Notes: generated by a model from the letters alone, not told the origin. Positions 16,709 through 26,310 are shown, counted from the first letter of the stretch. The stretch is 64,000 nt of DNA from Bacillus sp. FJAT-22090 (GCF_001278755.1 NZ_CP012601.1:806001-870000); one strand, 5' to 3'. Numbers and translations: made by a program.

Positions 16709-17572
16709 ATGGAAAAGGTTCAATCAAATTTTATAAATACAGCTCCAATGAATGCAAATGACCTAAAAATAATTTTAGAGGAAGTAAGAAGTGGAGTAAG
16801 GAATTGGGATGATGAGGATAAAGTTTTTCTCCTCAAATCAATGGTTGAACATATTGGCTCTACAGATAGTCGCCTTAGAGATCAATTGATATACACCTCT
16901 TTTTATCAACTGATAATAGAGAAAAATCTAATTGAGCATGATTTATTAAAGGAAGTCTTAGATTTTTGTTTAAATGAACGATTGTTTAAAGGAATCGGAG
17001 AAACTGGTACCGATACAGTTTTTACAAGATCATTTACTACTCTATTAATCGCACTAATATTATACAGAGATAACGAAGATAACTTTCTTACACAAGAGAT
17101 GATTACTACTATTAAAGATCAGTTAGTTGAATATATAAGCTTGGAAAAAGATTTAAGGGGATTTGTTTCAGGTAAAGGGTGGGCTCATAGTATTGCGCAT
17201 GTTGCCGATGCTTTTGATGAACTAATAAAAAACAATCATATAGATAAAGAATTATATAAACAAATTTTAATGCCATTATGGAAAAAGATATTTGTGTCAG
17301 ATAGTGTTTATGTCCACGATGAAGACGAGAGATTGCTAATACCAATTTTGGAAATGCTCAATAAAGGGTTGAAACTTGGAGTAATTGAAAATTTAATACA
17401 AAGAATACCTGATGAACTTTTGATACTAAAAAAGGAGCTAGATGAGGAAAATTATTGGTTTTTAGTAGCTAACTGTAAGGTATTTTTAAAAAGTTTTTAC
17501 ATAGAGGTAAAGAAAAATACAAGTTTACTATCTCTTCAAACTACTATTGAAAAGTGCCTAACTGAAATTTAG
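16709..17572 (+). CDS. DUF2785 family protein
   Basis: 287 residues. ATG at 16,709 is preceded by AAAGGGATGAG; an ATG three codons earlier overlaps that site. All-helical, with the DUF2785 hallmark GFVSGKGWAHSIAHVADAFD near residue 150 and WKKIFVSDSVYVHDEDERL later. The conserved His and Asp in those stretches suggest a metal or catalytic site, but the family has no established activity. A terminator follows, shared with the convergent GNAT gene. Confidence 0.8.
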   Translation: MEKVQSNFINTAPMNANDLKIILEEVRSGVRNWDDEDKVFLLKSMVEHIGSTDSRLRDQLIYTSFYQLIIEKNLIEHDLLKEVLDFCLNERLFKGIGETGTDTVFTRSFTTLLIALILYRDNEDNFLTQEMITTIKDQLVEYISLEKDLRGFVSGKGWAHSIAHVADAFDELIKNNHIDKELYKQILMPLWKKIFVSDSVYVHDEDERLLIPILEMLNKGLKLGVIENLIQRIPDELLILKKELDEENYWFLVANCKVFLKSFYIEVKKNTSLLSLQTTIEKCLTEI

Positions 17573-17596
17573 GCATCAAAATAGTGTTATTAAGGA

Positions 17597-17634
17597 AGAA
17601 AAGGCATCTCTACAATCTAAAATGCCTTTTCTTA
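17597..17634. terminator. Bidirectional terminator between convergent genes
   Basis: AGAAAAGGCAT / ATGCCTTTTCT stem with A and T runs on its two sides, placed between the + gene ending 17,572 and the - gene ending 17,653. Confidence 0.85.
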
Positions 17635-17652
17635 TATGTGATTTCTATTCTT

Positions 17653-18165
17653 CTATTCTTCTACTGGGTTTTTGGGGCCGCTAAGATCTAATTGATAAAA
17701 AGCTAAGTCAAGCCATCTATTGAATTTAAAACCTGCTTTTTTAATAGTACCAGAGTATTCGAACCCAAAATTTTTATGCATCGCAATACTTTTTTCATTT
17801 GTTGCATCAATTCCAGCAATTAATGTACGATACTCTCTTTCATCAGCAAGCGCTATTAATTCTTTCATTAAAGAAGTTGCGATTCCTTTTTTTCTAAATT
17901 CCTTACTTACATAGATAGAATGTTCAATGGAATATTTGTATGCTGGCCATGCTCTAAATGGACCGAAAGTTGCAAAACCTGCTACCCTGTTATCTTGTTC
18001 AAATACTAATATCGGATACCCTTCGTTCATTTTTTGTTGGTACCATTGTTGCCTATTTTCGAGCGTTTGAGGTTCGTATGTATACACAGCAGTCGTATTT
18101 AAAATCGCATCATTATATATATCTAAAATATCCTGTAAATCTTTCTCTTGAATAGGTCTTATCAT
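17653..18165 (-). CDS. GNAT acetyltransferase, phosphinothricin acetyltransferase type
   Basis: 170 residues on the minus strand, ATG after AGGAGG. The sequence is typical of the Pat/YwnH group: MIRPIQEKDLQDILDIYNDA, AVYTYEPQTLENRQQWYQQK, GFATFGPFRAWPAYKYSIEH, acetyl-CoA loop VSKEFRKKGIATSLM and motif B ATNEKSIAMHKNFGFE. Enzymes of this group acetylate phosphinothricin, methionine sulfoximine or related amino acids. It is one of the best family matches among the acetyltransferases here. Confidence 0.88.
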   Translation of the reverse strand: MIRPIQEKDLQDILDIYNDAILNTTAVYTYEPQTLENRQQWYQQKMNEGYPILVFEQDNRVAGFATFGPFRAWPAYKYSIEHSIYVSKEFRKKGIATSLMKELIALADEREYRTLIAGIDATNEKSIAMHKNFGFEYSGTIKKAGFKFNRWLDLAFYQLDLSGPKNPVEE

Positions 18166-18289
18166 GATAAATTCCTCCTAATGTATCTAATGCAGTATAT
18201 AACACACCTTGACTGGACGAGTTAGAGAATGTTGGAATTCCTTTTCATATACAGGAAATAATATATTAATGGATATGAAAGGAATAAAA

Positions 18290-18940
18290 ATGGAAAAAAT
18301 TAATCTAATTAAGCAATATAATATCGTTACACCAAATTATAGTTTAGATGATAAAGAAATCTCATTTGACATATACATAAGTCCTAACCAACAGGTCTGT
18401 ATAATAGCTAAACTAGATAATAACTATATATGTTGGTGTTCTATAACTGCTATTAATGATTATGATACCAATTCTTCTATATTTCAATATATATTGAATC
18501 TTAATGTAAAAACCATATCAAACGAGTCTAGTGCATTAGGGGAAAAATATAACGAAGTTAAAAATTGGCATCACCTGATTTTTAGTAAGAGAGCTTATCA
18601 AAATGAAAACCGTTTTTTTTCGCCAGTAAATTCTTGTTTCTTTATGGATGGAAAATTTTTTGCAAGTGAGATTAATACATTTTACAAGCAAGAGAGATCA
18701 AAGTGTGACTACAGATTAATCGACGATACTTATGTATCTATTTTAGAAAAATATAAAACTATTTTATTTAAGGCAAATCAACATTATAGTTATTATCATG
18801 AGGTCAAACCAATTATTAAGATATTAGAAGATGAAAGATATTTAAAACTTTCTTCAGTATTCGAAATTAGACAATTGTATTTGGAATGTATCCAAAAATC
18901 TAATGATTTATATAATCGCTATATGACAGAAGTTCGATAA
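18290..18940 (+). CDS. Protein of unknown function
   Basis: 216 residues from an ATG with AAAGGA seven bases upstream; in-frame ATGs lie a few codons earlier. The N-terminal half is rich in beta-strand patterns (ISFDIYISPNQQVCIIAKLD, YICWCSITAIND). The C-terminal half is helical and charged (YVSILEKYKTILF, FEIRQLYLECIQ). No signal, membrane helix or recognised motif. Codon use fits its neighbours, so it is a real gene, but function is not assignable. Confidence 0.6.
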   Translation: MEKINLIKQYNIVTPNYSLDDKEISFDIYISPNQQVCIIAKLDNNYICWCSITAINDYDTNSSIFQYILNLNVKTISNESSALGEKYNEVKNWHHLIFSKRAYQNENRFFSPVNSCFFMDGKFFASEINTFYKQERSKCDYRLIDDTYVSILEKYKTILFKANQHYSYYHEVKPIIKILEDERYLKLSSVFEIRQLYLECIQKSNDLYNRYMTEVR

Positions 18941-18963
18941 AAAAATGGAAAGAAGGCAGTTCG

Positions 18964-19917
18964 ATGTTGGAAAGTTTGAATAAGCGCCTCCAGACATTGA
19001 TGCCTATATTAACACCGCTTAGCTTGATTATCGGTGTATGGCTCGATGATCTGGGGGGGCATTTATTATTTTTAGTTCCTTGGTTGTTTGCATTTATGAC
19101 GTTTGCGGGTAGTTTGAGCTTAAACTTTAAAGGGTTGCAGAGCTTTACAAAGTATCCATATGTCATTTTATTAACGATTGCATTTTTACATATTGTCATG
19201 CCCATTTGCGCATATCTTGTGGCAACTTTGCTATTTGATGATCATTTACTGACGATTGGTTTCATCTTGTCCGTTGCTGTACCAACAGGGGTGACTAGTT
19301 TTATTTGGGTGTCGGTTTGTCGAGGAAATCTAGCACTGTGCCTATCAATTATTTTAATCAATACACTCATGTCACCGATCGTCATGCCATTTTTACTGCA
19401 TCTAGTTATTGGACAAACAATTGAAATGGATACAGCCGCTCTTATGCTTGATTTATTATGGATGATTGTATTGCCATCCATAGTAGGAATGTTATTAAAT
19501 GAATTGACGAAAGGCAGTATTGAGAAGACACTAGGAAAAAAACTTGCGCCGTTTTCGAAAATGAGCTTGTTTTTTATAGTGCTGATTAACAGTGGCGTTA
19601 TTGCACCGTATATTAAAAGTATTACATGGGAGCTTGTTAGTGTTATTGTCATTGTATTTATTCTCGCATTTTTTGGATACGTAATGTGTTTCCTGTTAGG
19701 GCATTTTCTTTGGAAAGATGTTGATATTGTAACGACAATTGTGTTTACAGGTGGAATGCGCAATATTTCGATGGGAGTGGTTGTGGCAAGTGCCTACTTC
19801 CCTCCGAAGGTTGTGCTGCCAGTTGTCTTCGGCATGCTATTTCAACAAGTACTGGCATCTTTTTTTAGCCGAGTTATAGAATTATATAGAGCTAAATTTG
19901 CTCAAGCTTCTGTTTAG
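18964..19917 (+). CDS. Bile acid:sodium symporter (BASS) family transporter
   Basis: 317 residues, ATG start after GAAAGAAGG. About nine or ten membrane helices. Family signatures include LSVAVPTGVTSFIWVSVCRG in the first core half and VFTGGMRNISMGVVVASAYF in the second, the crossing-helix segments of the BASS fold. In bacteria these proteins carry organic acids, pantoate, amino-acid-related anions or metalloid compounds together with Na+. Substrate undetermined. Its GC content is a little higher than the array genes to the right. Confidence 0.85.
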   Translation: MLESLNKRLQTLMPILTPLSLIIGVWLDDLGGHLLFLVPWLFAFMTFAGSLSLNFKGLQSFTKYPYVILLTIAFLHIVMPICAYLVATLLFDDHLLTIGFILSVAVPTGVTSFIWVSVCRGNLALCLSIILINTLMSPIVMPFLLHLVIGQTIEMDTAALMLDLLWMIVLPSIVGMLLNELTKGSIEKTLGKKLAPFSKMSLFFIVLINSGVIAPYIKSITWELVSVIVIVFILAFFGYVMCFLLGHFLWKDVDIVTTIVFTGGMRNISMGVVVASAYFPPKVVLPVVFGMLFQQVLASFFSRVIELYRAKFAQASV

Positions 19918-19976
19918 TTTAAGTAATTATTTTAGTAAAAATGATAACAATAAAAAATAGCGTTAGGAGAAATCTG

Positions 19977-20600
19977 ATGTATATTCCTAAATACTTTAAA
20001 GTCACAAATATAGATGAAATTAAAGAATTTGTCCAAATGAACTCATTTGGAACGATTGTAACTACTAAACAAGGTAAACCTATTGCTACGCACTTGCCCT
20101 TAGAATTGCATAAAAATGGAGACGATTACTATATAACCGGACACATGGCGTATGGAAATCCACAATGGAGAACCCTCGATACGAACGAAGATGTACTTGT
20201 TATGTATCAAGGACCGCATGCATATATCTCTTCCTCTTGGTACACACATGAAAATGTTCCAACATGGAATTATCAAGCAGTTCACATATATGGAGAAGCT
20301 AACGTTTTGAATGAAGAAGAGCTAAAAGAAGACCTTGCTTCACTGCTTCATAAATACGAAAAGCATCGGAAGGATCCAGTTTTGTGGGAGAAGCTTTCTC
20401 CTCAGTTAATAAATCAAGAACTAAAAGGGATTGTTGGATTTAAAATAAAAGTAAAAGAGATCCAAGCAGCCTATAAATTAAGTCAGAATCGTAATGAGGA
20501 AGATTATCTTAACATCGTTGATCAACTGTCGGTTGAAGAAAATCTGACTTCTCAACAAATGGCAGAAGTGATGAAAAAGAGAGTGGAAAACCATCAGTAG
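19977..20600 (+). CDS. paiB: PaiB-type FMN-binding regulator/detoxification protein
   Basis: 207 residues; ATG at 19,977 has TAGGAG nine bases upstream. Starts MYIPKYFKVTNIDEIKEF as PaiB proteins do. Conserved regions are GTIVTTKQGKPIATHLPLEL, YYITGHMAYGNPQWRTLD and YISSSWYTHENVPTWNYQAV, the flavin-binding barrel. B. subtilis PaiB was described as a regulator of protease and sporulation genes together with PaiA. No paiA is adjacent here. Family assignment is firm; the physiological role is open. Confidence 0.88.
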   Translation: MYIPKYFKVTNIDEIKEFVQMNSFGTIVTTKQGKPIATHLPLELHKNGDDYYITGHMAYGNPQWRTLDTNEDVLVMYQGPHAYISSSWYTHENVPTWNYQAVHIYGEANVLNEEELKEDLASLLHKYEKHRKDPVLWEKLSPQLINQELKGIVGFKIKVKEIQAAYKLSQNRNEEDYLNIVDQLSVEENLTSQQMAEVMKKRVENHQ

Positions 20601-20621
20601 TAATAATAATATCTGATTAAT

Positions 20622-20660
20622 AAAAAGAACCGAGATTCAATTGAATTCACGGTTCTTTTT
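20622..20660. terminator. Bidirectional terminator between convergent genes
   Basis: Near-perfect palindrome running from AAAAAGAACCG to CGGTTCTTTTT over 39 bases. It sits between paiB (+) and the MocR gene (-) and overlaps the last codons of the latter. Confidence 0.9.
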
Positions 20661-22046
20661 TATTGCTTCAGAATAAAGAGTCTGAAGCCCTTCAATTAAT
20701 TCTTTATCAGAAATATAGGAGTATGATAAGCGGATATGATACGTATCTTTCGGTTCATATATATAACCGGGATTAATGAGTACCTTTTGATTCAATAAAT
20801 TCATAAAAAAATCAGTTGTGACAATAGGTTCATTAAATTTTATCCAAATATAAAATCCCCCCTTGGATGATTCCCATGAAGCGATTTCCTTAAAATATTT
20901 CTCTAATAAATGTTCCATTAAAACAGCTCGTCGTTTTAATTCTTCTTTTAATTTTTCAATGTGACTTTCATATAAACCAGATGTTAACCAGTAGGAGACA
21001 ATCTCTTGAGAAAAGGCACTAGAACCGTAATCCATCTGCATTTTAATATCAGCCAAGCGTTTAATAACAGGTGATGGTGCTACAATCCATCCAATTCGTA
21101 ACCCAGGGCTAAGTGTTTTTGAAACGCTTCCGAGATAAAGTACTCGTCCTGTTGTGTCGATTGACTTTAAGGAAGGAGTTAGAGCATCAAACGATAATTC
21201 AAAATAAACATCGTCTTCAATAATCGGTAGCTGCAAAGATTGACACATGGCATAAAATGATTCCTTTTCTTCTAATGACCATATCCTACCAGTTGGGTTA
21301 TGCAATGTAGGAATCGCATAATGAATGCCTTGACGTTTCCCGCGACGCATTTGAATAATCTTGCCGTCTTGGATATTAGAGTCAACGCTCTGCATTTGCA
21401 TACCAAAAGACTGGAAGGGATGAATGGAATTCAAATATGAAAATTCATCTTGAAACACAACAGAACCAGTTTCTAGTAAACCTACAGCAATTAATTGCAG
21501 TGCTTGCAAGCCGCCTGATACGATGCAAATATTCTCAGGTGAAGTCGTAATTCCTCGTTTTTTTAAATAATCGCAAAGTGCAACTCGTAATTTAAGGCTC
21601 CCTTGAGGCGAGGAGTAACCAATAGATTTTCCTTCTAATTGAAGCTTTTGCAATGACGCTTGAATTTCAGCTGTAGGTAACAAGCTAGGGGCTAGCTCAC
21701 CTGTGCTGAGTCGGATGATGGATTCATCTTGTTCAAACTCATTAATAAGTTGAATCGTTTGAAAGTTAGGCTTGTGAATACTTGCTTCAATATACTTTTG
21801 CCAATTTGGTTGCTTTTGTTTCAAAAGCATACTCCAAGAATCGTTGGATACATATGTACTTGAACCAACCTTTGAAGATAAAATCCCATCAGCTTTTAAT
21901 TCGTCTATTGCTTCTTGTAATGTACTCCTATTAACACCAAGTGTAAGTGCCAGTTGTCGTTGAGCAGGAAGCTTTGTCCCGTTCGGCCATTGTCCAGTAC
22001 TAATTTGTTCGGTCATCCATTCAATTATTTGTTTCGATAAACTCAT
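20637..22046 (-). CDS. MocR-type GntR/aminotransferase transcriptional regulator
   Basis: 469 residues on the minus strand. Residues ~1-70 are a GntR winged helix (LPAQRQLALTLGVNRSTLQ, DELKADGILSSKVGSSTYV). Residues ~110-460 are a fold-type I aminotransferase-like domain with IVSGGLQALQLIAVGL, the PTLHNPTGRIWS loop, DDVYFEL and the PLP-lysine motif YLGSVSKTLSPGLRIGW. MocR proteins sense PLP or an amino-acid adduct and control a neighbouring gene. It is divergent from a LysE-type exporter with a 28-bp palindrome between them, so it very probably controls that exporter. Confidence 0.9.
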   Translation of the reverse strand: MSLSKQIIEWMTEQISTGQWPNGTKLPAQRQLALTLGVNRSTLQEAIDELKADGILSSKVGSSTYVSNDSWSMLLKQKQPNWQKYIEASIHKPNFQTIQLINEFEQDESIIRLSTGELAPSLLPTAEIQASLQKLQLEGKSIGYSSPQGSLKLRVALCDYLKKRGITTSPENICIVSGGLQALQLIAVGLLETGSVVFQDEFSYLNSIHPFQSFGMQMQSVDSNIQDGKIIQMRRGKRQGIHYAIPTLHNPTGRIWSLEEKESFYAMCQSLQLPIIEDDVYFELSFDALTPSLKSIDTTGRVLYLGSVSKTLSPGLRIGWIVAPSPVIKRLADIKMQMDYGSSAFSQEIVSYWLTSGLYESHIEKLKEELKRRAVLMEHLLEKYFKEIASWESSKGGFYIWIKFNEPIVTTDFFMNLLNQKVLINPGYIYEPKDTYHIRLSYSYISDKELIEGLQTLYSEAIKKNREFN

Positions 22047-22094
22047 TGGAAGTGAACGATTTGGCTTTCAATTCATACAGCAACTCTCCTTGAA

Positions 22095-22122
22095 AATTGG
22101 ATGGTTAAAAAACCAACCAATT
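22095..22122. promoter_or_regulatory. Palindromic operator candidate between mocR-like and lysE-like genes
   Basis: Inverted repeat AATTGGATGGTT - AAAA - AACCAACCAATT with one mismatched pair in 12-bp arms. It lies 48 bases from the MocR start and 57 bases from the exporter start and abuts TTGGAC, a plausible -35 toward the exporter. It is the obvious binding site for the divergent regulator; this is inference from position and symmetry. Confidence 0.65.
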
Positions 22123-22178
22123 GGACCTTTTTCTTTAGTTATAACATAGCTACGATAGAGAGGAAAGGGGTTGAAAAG

Positions 22179-22781
22179 ATGGAACCGATTATTCATGGTA
22201 TCATTTTAGCATTTGGACTTATTTTACCTTTAGGGGTGCAAAACGTCTTTGTCTTTACTCAAGGTGTCACACAACCAAGTCTGATTCTAGCGCTTCCTGC
22301 GGCGATTACTGCAGCCATTTGTGATACAATTTTAATCATTTTAGCGATTTTAGGATTATCTATGATTGTTCTACAATTTGAGTGGATTCGTCTGATATTA
22401 CTTATTGGTGGAATTCTATTTTTGCTGTACATGGGAAAAGTGATTTGGCTTTCAGATGCAGCTAGTTTAGAAGGGAAAGAAGCATTGCCTTTAAAAAAGC
22501 AAATTCTTTTTGCACTTTCAGTATCCTTACTCAATCCACATGCTTTGCTCGATACGATAGGTGTGATCGGGACAAGTGCGGTTAAATATGAAGGACAAGA
22601 TCAAGGATTGTTTATGATTGCTTGTATCATCGTTTCTTGGCTATGGTTTTTGTTATTAGCAACTACAGGAGTTTTCTTGAAAAAAATACAAATATCGAAT
22701 AAAGTATTTATCTTATTTAATAAATTATCAGCTATTTTTATATGGGGTACTGCTATTTATTTATTGGTAGGTTTGTTTTAA
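22179..22781 (+). CDS. LysE/ArgO-family amino-acid exporter
   Basis: 200 residues from an ATG after GGAAAGGGG; the frame is open further upstream into the operator but without a ribosome site. Six membrane helices. The family signature near the start is GIILAFGLILPLGVQNVFVF (G-x-x-x-x-P-G-x-x-N type), and LNPHALLDTIGVIGTSA lies in the second half. LysE/ArgO exporters remove lysine, arginine or other basic amino acids. The divergent MocR suggests control by an amino acid or vitamin B6-related signal. Confidence 0.88.
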   Translation: MEPIIHGIILAFGLILPLGVQNVFVFTQGVTQPSLILALPAAITAAICDTILIILAILGLSMIVLQFEWIRLILLIGGILFLLYMGKVIWLSDAASLEGKEALPLKKQILFALSVSLLNPHALLDTIGVIGTSAVKYEGQDQGLFMIACIIVSWLWFLLLATTGVFLKKIQISNKVFILFNKLSAIFIWGTAIYLLVGLF

Positions 22782-22907
22782 TCTCTTAAGGATTCGCACA
22801 GTGCGTTTACTTTAACATTTTGAGTAATAAAATAAAGGGATTTCAATATCTAATGGAGAAGATGGAAGGGTTGGCAATTTATATGAGTAGAGATAGGGGA
22901 TATAATT

Positions 22908-23354
22908 GTGTTAACTAGGATAACTACCCTACCAAAGGATAAAAGAATTGCTGGAGTTCATTGTATTCCTATAACAGACAATGGTTCAATTTTGATGGCA
23001 TGGGACAAGGATGAACTTATACTAACTACTATTGGTGGAAGAATCGAAGAAAATGAAAGTTTGGATAAAGCACTAGAACGTGAAGCTATGGAAGAAGTGG
23101 GAATTATTCTAGATTCCAATAGAATTCCGTTTGCTTCTTGGTACTGGCAATCAACTGATACATATACTGTATGGTTTTTAGTAAGAGTCGAAAAAATTTT
23201 AGCCTATTCATTTGATTTTGAGAAAACAGGCTATGTTATTTTTAATTTTGAAACGGCTAAGCAAATAGTCTCCAAAATTGAATCTAATAACGACAAAAGA
23301 GTTCAGATTTTAAAAATGGCAGAAGAGCGGGCAAAAAATCTGAGTTGGATATGA
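22908..23354 (+). CDS. Nudix hydrolase
   Basis: 148 residues from GTG with AGGGG upstream. Complete Nudix box GGRIEENESLDKALEREAME then EVGI (G-x5-E-x7-REUxEExGU). Strand GSILMAWDKDELILTTIGG leads into it, and the C-terminal half includes WYWQSTDTYTVWFLVRVE. Typical length. Substrate not readable. It starts a short run (Nudix, DHFR-like, acetyltransferase, kinase-like) in which genes are spaced 17-57 bases apart. Confidence 0.85.
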   Translation: MLTRITTLPKDKRIAGVHCIPITDNGSILMAWDKDELILTTIGGRIEENESLDKALEREAMEEVGIILDSNRIPFASWYWQSTDTYTVWFLVRVEKILAYSFDFEKTGYVIFNFETAKQIVSKIESNNDKRVQILKMAEERAKNLSWI

Positions 23355-23384
23355 TAAATAAATATACTGACAAGGGGTTAAAGT

Positions 23385-23912
23385 ATGCAAAAGAGTACTG
23401 TCCTTTTTTACGGAGCTATAAGTTTGGATGGTTACCTAGCTAGGGAAAACCATTCGTTGGATTGGTTAATTGGAACGGAAGGTGAGGAAGACACAGGTTT
23501 TTCTGAATTCTATGAAACAGTTGATACAATTCTTATGGGAAGAAACACATACGAACAAATATTGATTCTTTCTCCAGAGGAGTTTCCATATAAAAATAAA
23601 AAGTGCTATATATTTTCCAGTACATTAACTGGCTCCAATAAGTATGTAGAATTCATTAATGAGGATATAATAGGCTTCACTAAATCGTTGAAAGAACAAG
23701 AAGGCAAAAGGATTTGGCTTGTAGGTGGAGGAGAGGTGTTGCAACCGCTTCTTAAAGCAAACATTATAGATGAATTTATCATTCAAATTGCCCCGTCCAT
23801 AATTGGTCGTGGTATACCACTCTTCGTGCCAGGTAACTATGAAAAGGATTTAACTTTGGTCGATGTGAGACGTTATAAACAATTTGCAGAGTTACATTAC
23901 ACAAAATATTAA
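23385..23912 (+). CDS. Dihydrofolate reductase-like (RibD C-terminal fold) protein
   Basis: 175 residues, ATG start. It carries the RibD_C/YyaP pattern: FYGAISLDGYLARENHSLDW at the start, DTILMGRNTYEQIL, KCYIFSSTLTGSN and IWLVGGGEVLQPLLKANIID with the GGG nucleotide loop, then PSIIGRGIPLF. NADPH-dependent reduction of a pteridine or a similar compound is expected. It starts 31 bases after the Nudix gene. Confidence 0.85.
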   Translation: MQKSTVLFYGAISLDGYLARENHSLDWLIGTEGEEDTGFSEFYETVDTILMGRNTYEQILILSPEEFPYKNKKCYIFSSTLTGSNKYVEFINEDIIGFTKSLKEQEGKRIWLVGGGEVLQPLLKANIIDEFIIQIAPSIIGRGIPLFVPGNYEKDLTLVDVRRYKQFAELHYTKY

Positions 23913-23969
23913 GCTATCTAGACTTGTCTTGGATTTTGAGTTGATAGTTTAACATAGGAGTTTGAATGC

Positions 23970-24527
23970 ATGAAAAGTGAAAAAGAAAAAATGTTACTCG
24001 GTGAGCTTTATAATCCAACAGATCCAGAATTACTGAAAGAAAAGTTAACTGCCCGAAGGCTGACTAGATTATACAATCAAACATTAGAAACGGAGGAGGA
24101 CAAAAGAACAGAACTTTTAAAAGAACTGTTTGGTTCAACAGGTAAAAGCTTAAGTATAGAACCTACTTTACGTTGTGATTATGGCTACAACATTCATGTT
24201 GGTGAGAATTTCTATGCTAATTTTGACTGCGTGTTCTTAGACGTTTGTGAAATACGGATAGGAGATAACTGTTTTATTGCTCCTGGAGTCCACATTTATA
24301 CAGCAACCCATCCATTAAATGCTGAAGAAAGAGTATCTGGTGTAGAGTACGGAATACCGGTAAAAATTGGGGACAATGTTTGGATTGGTGGTAATTCCGT
24401 TATTAACCCAGGGGTCACTATAGGAAATAATGTCGTCATTGCTTCGGGTTCAGTTGTCACAAAAGATGTCCCTGCGAATGTTGTGGTAGGAGGAAATCCG
24501 GCAAAGATAATAAAGCAAATAGATTAA
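23970..24527 (+). CDS. maa: Maltose/galactoside O-acetyltransferase
   Basis: 185 residues, ATG after AGGAG. An N-terminal Mac domain ([29 protein letters not shown]) is followed by left-handed beta-helix hexapeptide repeats. The active-site stretch [19 protein letters not shown] contains the catalytic His, and [36 protein letters not shown] and [12 protein letters not shown] are diagnostic. It transfers acetyl from acetyl-CoA to a sugar hydroxyl. Family assignment very strong. Confidence 0.92.
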   Translation: MKSEKEKMLLGELYNPTDPELLKEKLTARRLTRLYNQTLETEEDKRTELLKELFGSTGKSLSIEPTLRCDYGYNIHVGENFYANFDCVFLDVCEIRIGDNCFIAPGVHIYTATHPLNAEERVSGVEYGIPVKIGDNVWIGGNSVINPGVTIGNNVVIASGSVVTKDVPANVVVGGNPAKIIKQID

Positions 24528-24555
24528 ATACCTTTAAGACAAACTGGAGGTTTTT

Positions 24556-25437
24556 ATGTACAGTTCACAAGAATTTATCTTAGACAGTGTTACTTTTCAA
24601 TTATTAGAGAAGCATGATTTTAAATGGATTCATAGTTTAGGTGAAGTTTTTTGCGTTTTTGATAAACAAGATTCTGGGAACATTAGTTTCGGTGTAGAAA
24701 AAAACGGTTCAAAAAAGTTTGTGAAGTATGCTGGAGCAAAAACTTTAGAGTATAAGGGGCATCCAGAAGATGCGGTAGCAAGATTAAAAGACTCAGTTAA
24801 AATTTACAACAATCTGTCCCATCCACACCTGGTAAATCTACTTGATCATTTTGAGGTTGAGAAGGGGTATGTTCTAGTGTTTGACTGGATCAATGGGGAG
24901 TCTCTCCATTCTCATTGGTCTTTTCCTCCACCGAAGAAGTACAATCATCCCGCTTCTCCTTTTTATCGTTTTAAACAATTACCTATAGAATTCCGCTTAA
25001 GATCTTTAACAAGTATATTTGAATTCCATGTACATATGGAAAAGAAAAATTATGTAGCCGTTGATTTTTATGACGGGAGTATCCTATATGATTTTGATAA
25101 TAACAGCACAAAAATATGTGATATTGATTTGTATATGGAAAAACCATTTATCAATAAGATGGGAAGACTCTGGGGCTCCTCTAGGTTTATGTCGCCAGAA
25201 GAATTTACATTAGGCGCTCCAATTGATGAAAGAACAAACGTATTTAACATGGGGGCCACAGCATTCTGCCTTCTTGGAGGAGAACTAGACCGTTCATATT
25301 TAAAATGGGATGCAAGTGCTGAACTGTATAAAGTAGCAACCAGGGCTATTGAAGAAGACAGGAGTAAAAGGTATGCCAATGTAGAAGAATTCTATTTTGC
25401 TTGGAATTCTGCTTTAAAAGATCAAATGATAAAGTGA
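24556..25437 (+). CDS. Protein-kinase-like protein, intact paralogue
   Basis: 293 residues, ATG after GGAGG. It looks like a divergent Ser/Thr kinase fold: a lysine strand FVKYAGA (~residues 57-63), LSHPHLVNLLDHFEVEKGYV, the hinge VFDWINGESLHSHW, a catalytic-loop-like VAVDFYDGSILYDF and a DFG-like KICDIDLYMEKP, then WGSSRFMSPEEFTLGAPIDE resembling the activation segment and APE motif. No glycine-rich loop is clear and HRD is replaced, so activity is uncertain. A second copy lies at 40,856 inside the cassette array but has a stop codon. Confidence 0.75.
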   Translation: MYSSQEFILDSVTFQLLEKHDFKWIHSLGEVFCVFDKQDSGNISFGVEKNGSKKFVKYAGAKTLEYKGHPEDAVARLKDSVKIYNNLSHPHLVNLLDHFEVEKGYVLVFDWINGESLHSHWSFPPPKKYNHPASPFYRFKQLPIEFRLRSLTSIFEFHVHMEKKNYVAVDFYDGSILYDFDNNSTKICDIDLYMEKPFINKMGRLWGSSRFMSPEEFTLGAPIDERTNVFNMGATAFCLLGGELDRSYLKWDASAELYKVATRAIEEDRSKRYANVEEFYFAWNSALKDQMIK

Positions 25438-25454
25438 GGAGAGCATGCTAAATT

Positions 25455-26288
25455 ATGTGGATTCAACGATTTATCAATACGGAAAGAGGAACATTTGAAC
25501 TGTTTGAAAATGGTGATGGAGAGCCTTTAGCCGTTACACATTTATATAGTGCTTATGATGAGCGAGGAAATTCTTTTGCAAATTCGTTTACATTAGATTA
25601 TCACGTATATTTAATAAACCTTCGTGGTTGTGGAAATTCGGTCTAAGCTGAAAATGACAGTCAGTATAGTATGGACGAAACCGTAAGAGATTTGGAAGCA
25701 ATTCGTATCGCTCTACAATTGGAACGGTGGGGTTTTGCTGGTCATTCTACAGGAGGCATGCTTGCACTTAAGTATGCAATCCTCATGCCTTCATCACTTA
25801 CAAAGATTATTGCTGGAGGAGCGGCAGCAAGTATAGAATATGGCTATGATCCTGACAGTATATATTGCTCTGAAAATCCTAACTTCAATCGAATTAATGA
25901 CATTATGAACAAATTTAATGATCATTCCACATCAGTTGAAACTAGGCAGAAATTAGGCTATGAATGGGCTTTATTGTCATATTATTCCGAAGATAAATTG
26001 AAAGAAGCATTAAAAAAACCAAATAGTGGTAAGACAGTTGGCGATCGTTTAGATTACTTTAGAAAAAAAGAATGTACTACATATGATTTACGAAAAGAAT
26101 TATTATATGTGACAGTCCCTAGTTATATATATGCAGGTAAATACGATGCACAATGCCCTCATAAATTCGGTGTAGAAATCGCGAATTTAATTCCTAATGC
26201 AATGTTTACAACATTTGAACAAAGTAATCACAATCCATTTTCGGAAGAAGAGGAAAAATTTCAAGCATTTGTGAAGTCGACTTTATAG
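25455..26288 (+). pseudogene. Alpha/beta hydrolase (prolyl iminopeptidase-like) with an in-frame stop
   Basis: From ATG 25,455 the frame gives an alpha/beta-hydrolase N-terminus (LINLRGCGNSV, the oxyanion-side motif) and meets TAA at 25,644-25,646. It continues in the same frame with SMDETVRDLEAIRIAL, the nucleophile elbow FAGHSTGGMLALKYA, and ends with YAGKYDAQCPHKFG and QSNHNPFSEEEEKF, which carry the acid and His of the triad. Only that one codon breaks a 277-residue enzyme, so the loss looks recent. It overlaps nothing and starts 17 bases after the kinase-like gene. Confidence 0.8.
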
Positions 26289-26310
26289 TGAAATAAGTAT
26301 TATTATACTA

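Noticed and set aside
15764-19763. Long reading frames opposite the PAS-STAS, Pat-like and BASS genes.
   Set aside because: They are shadows of well-supported genes on the other strand and have no ribosome sites or family motifs.
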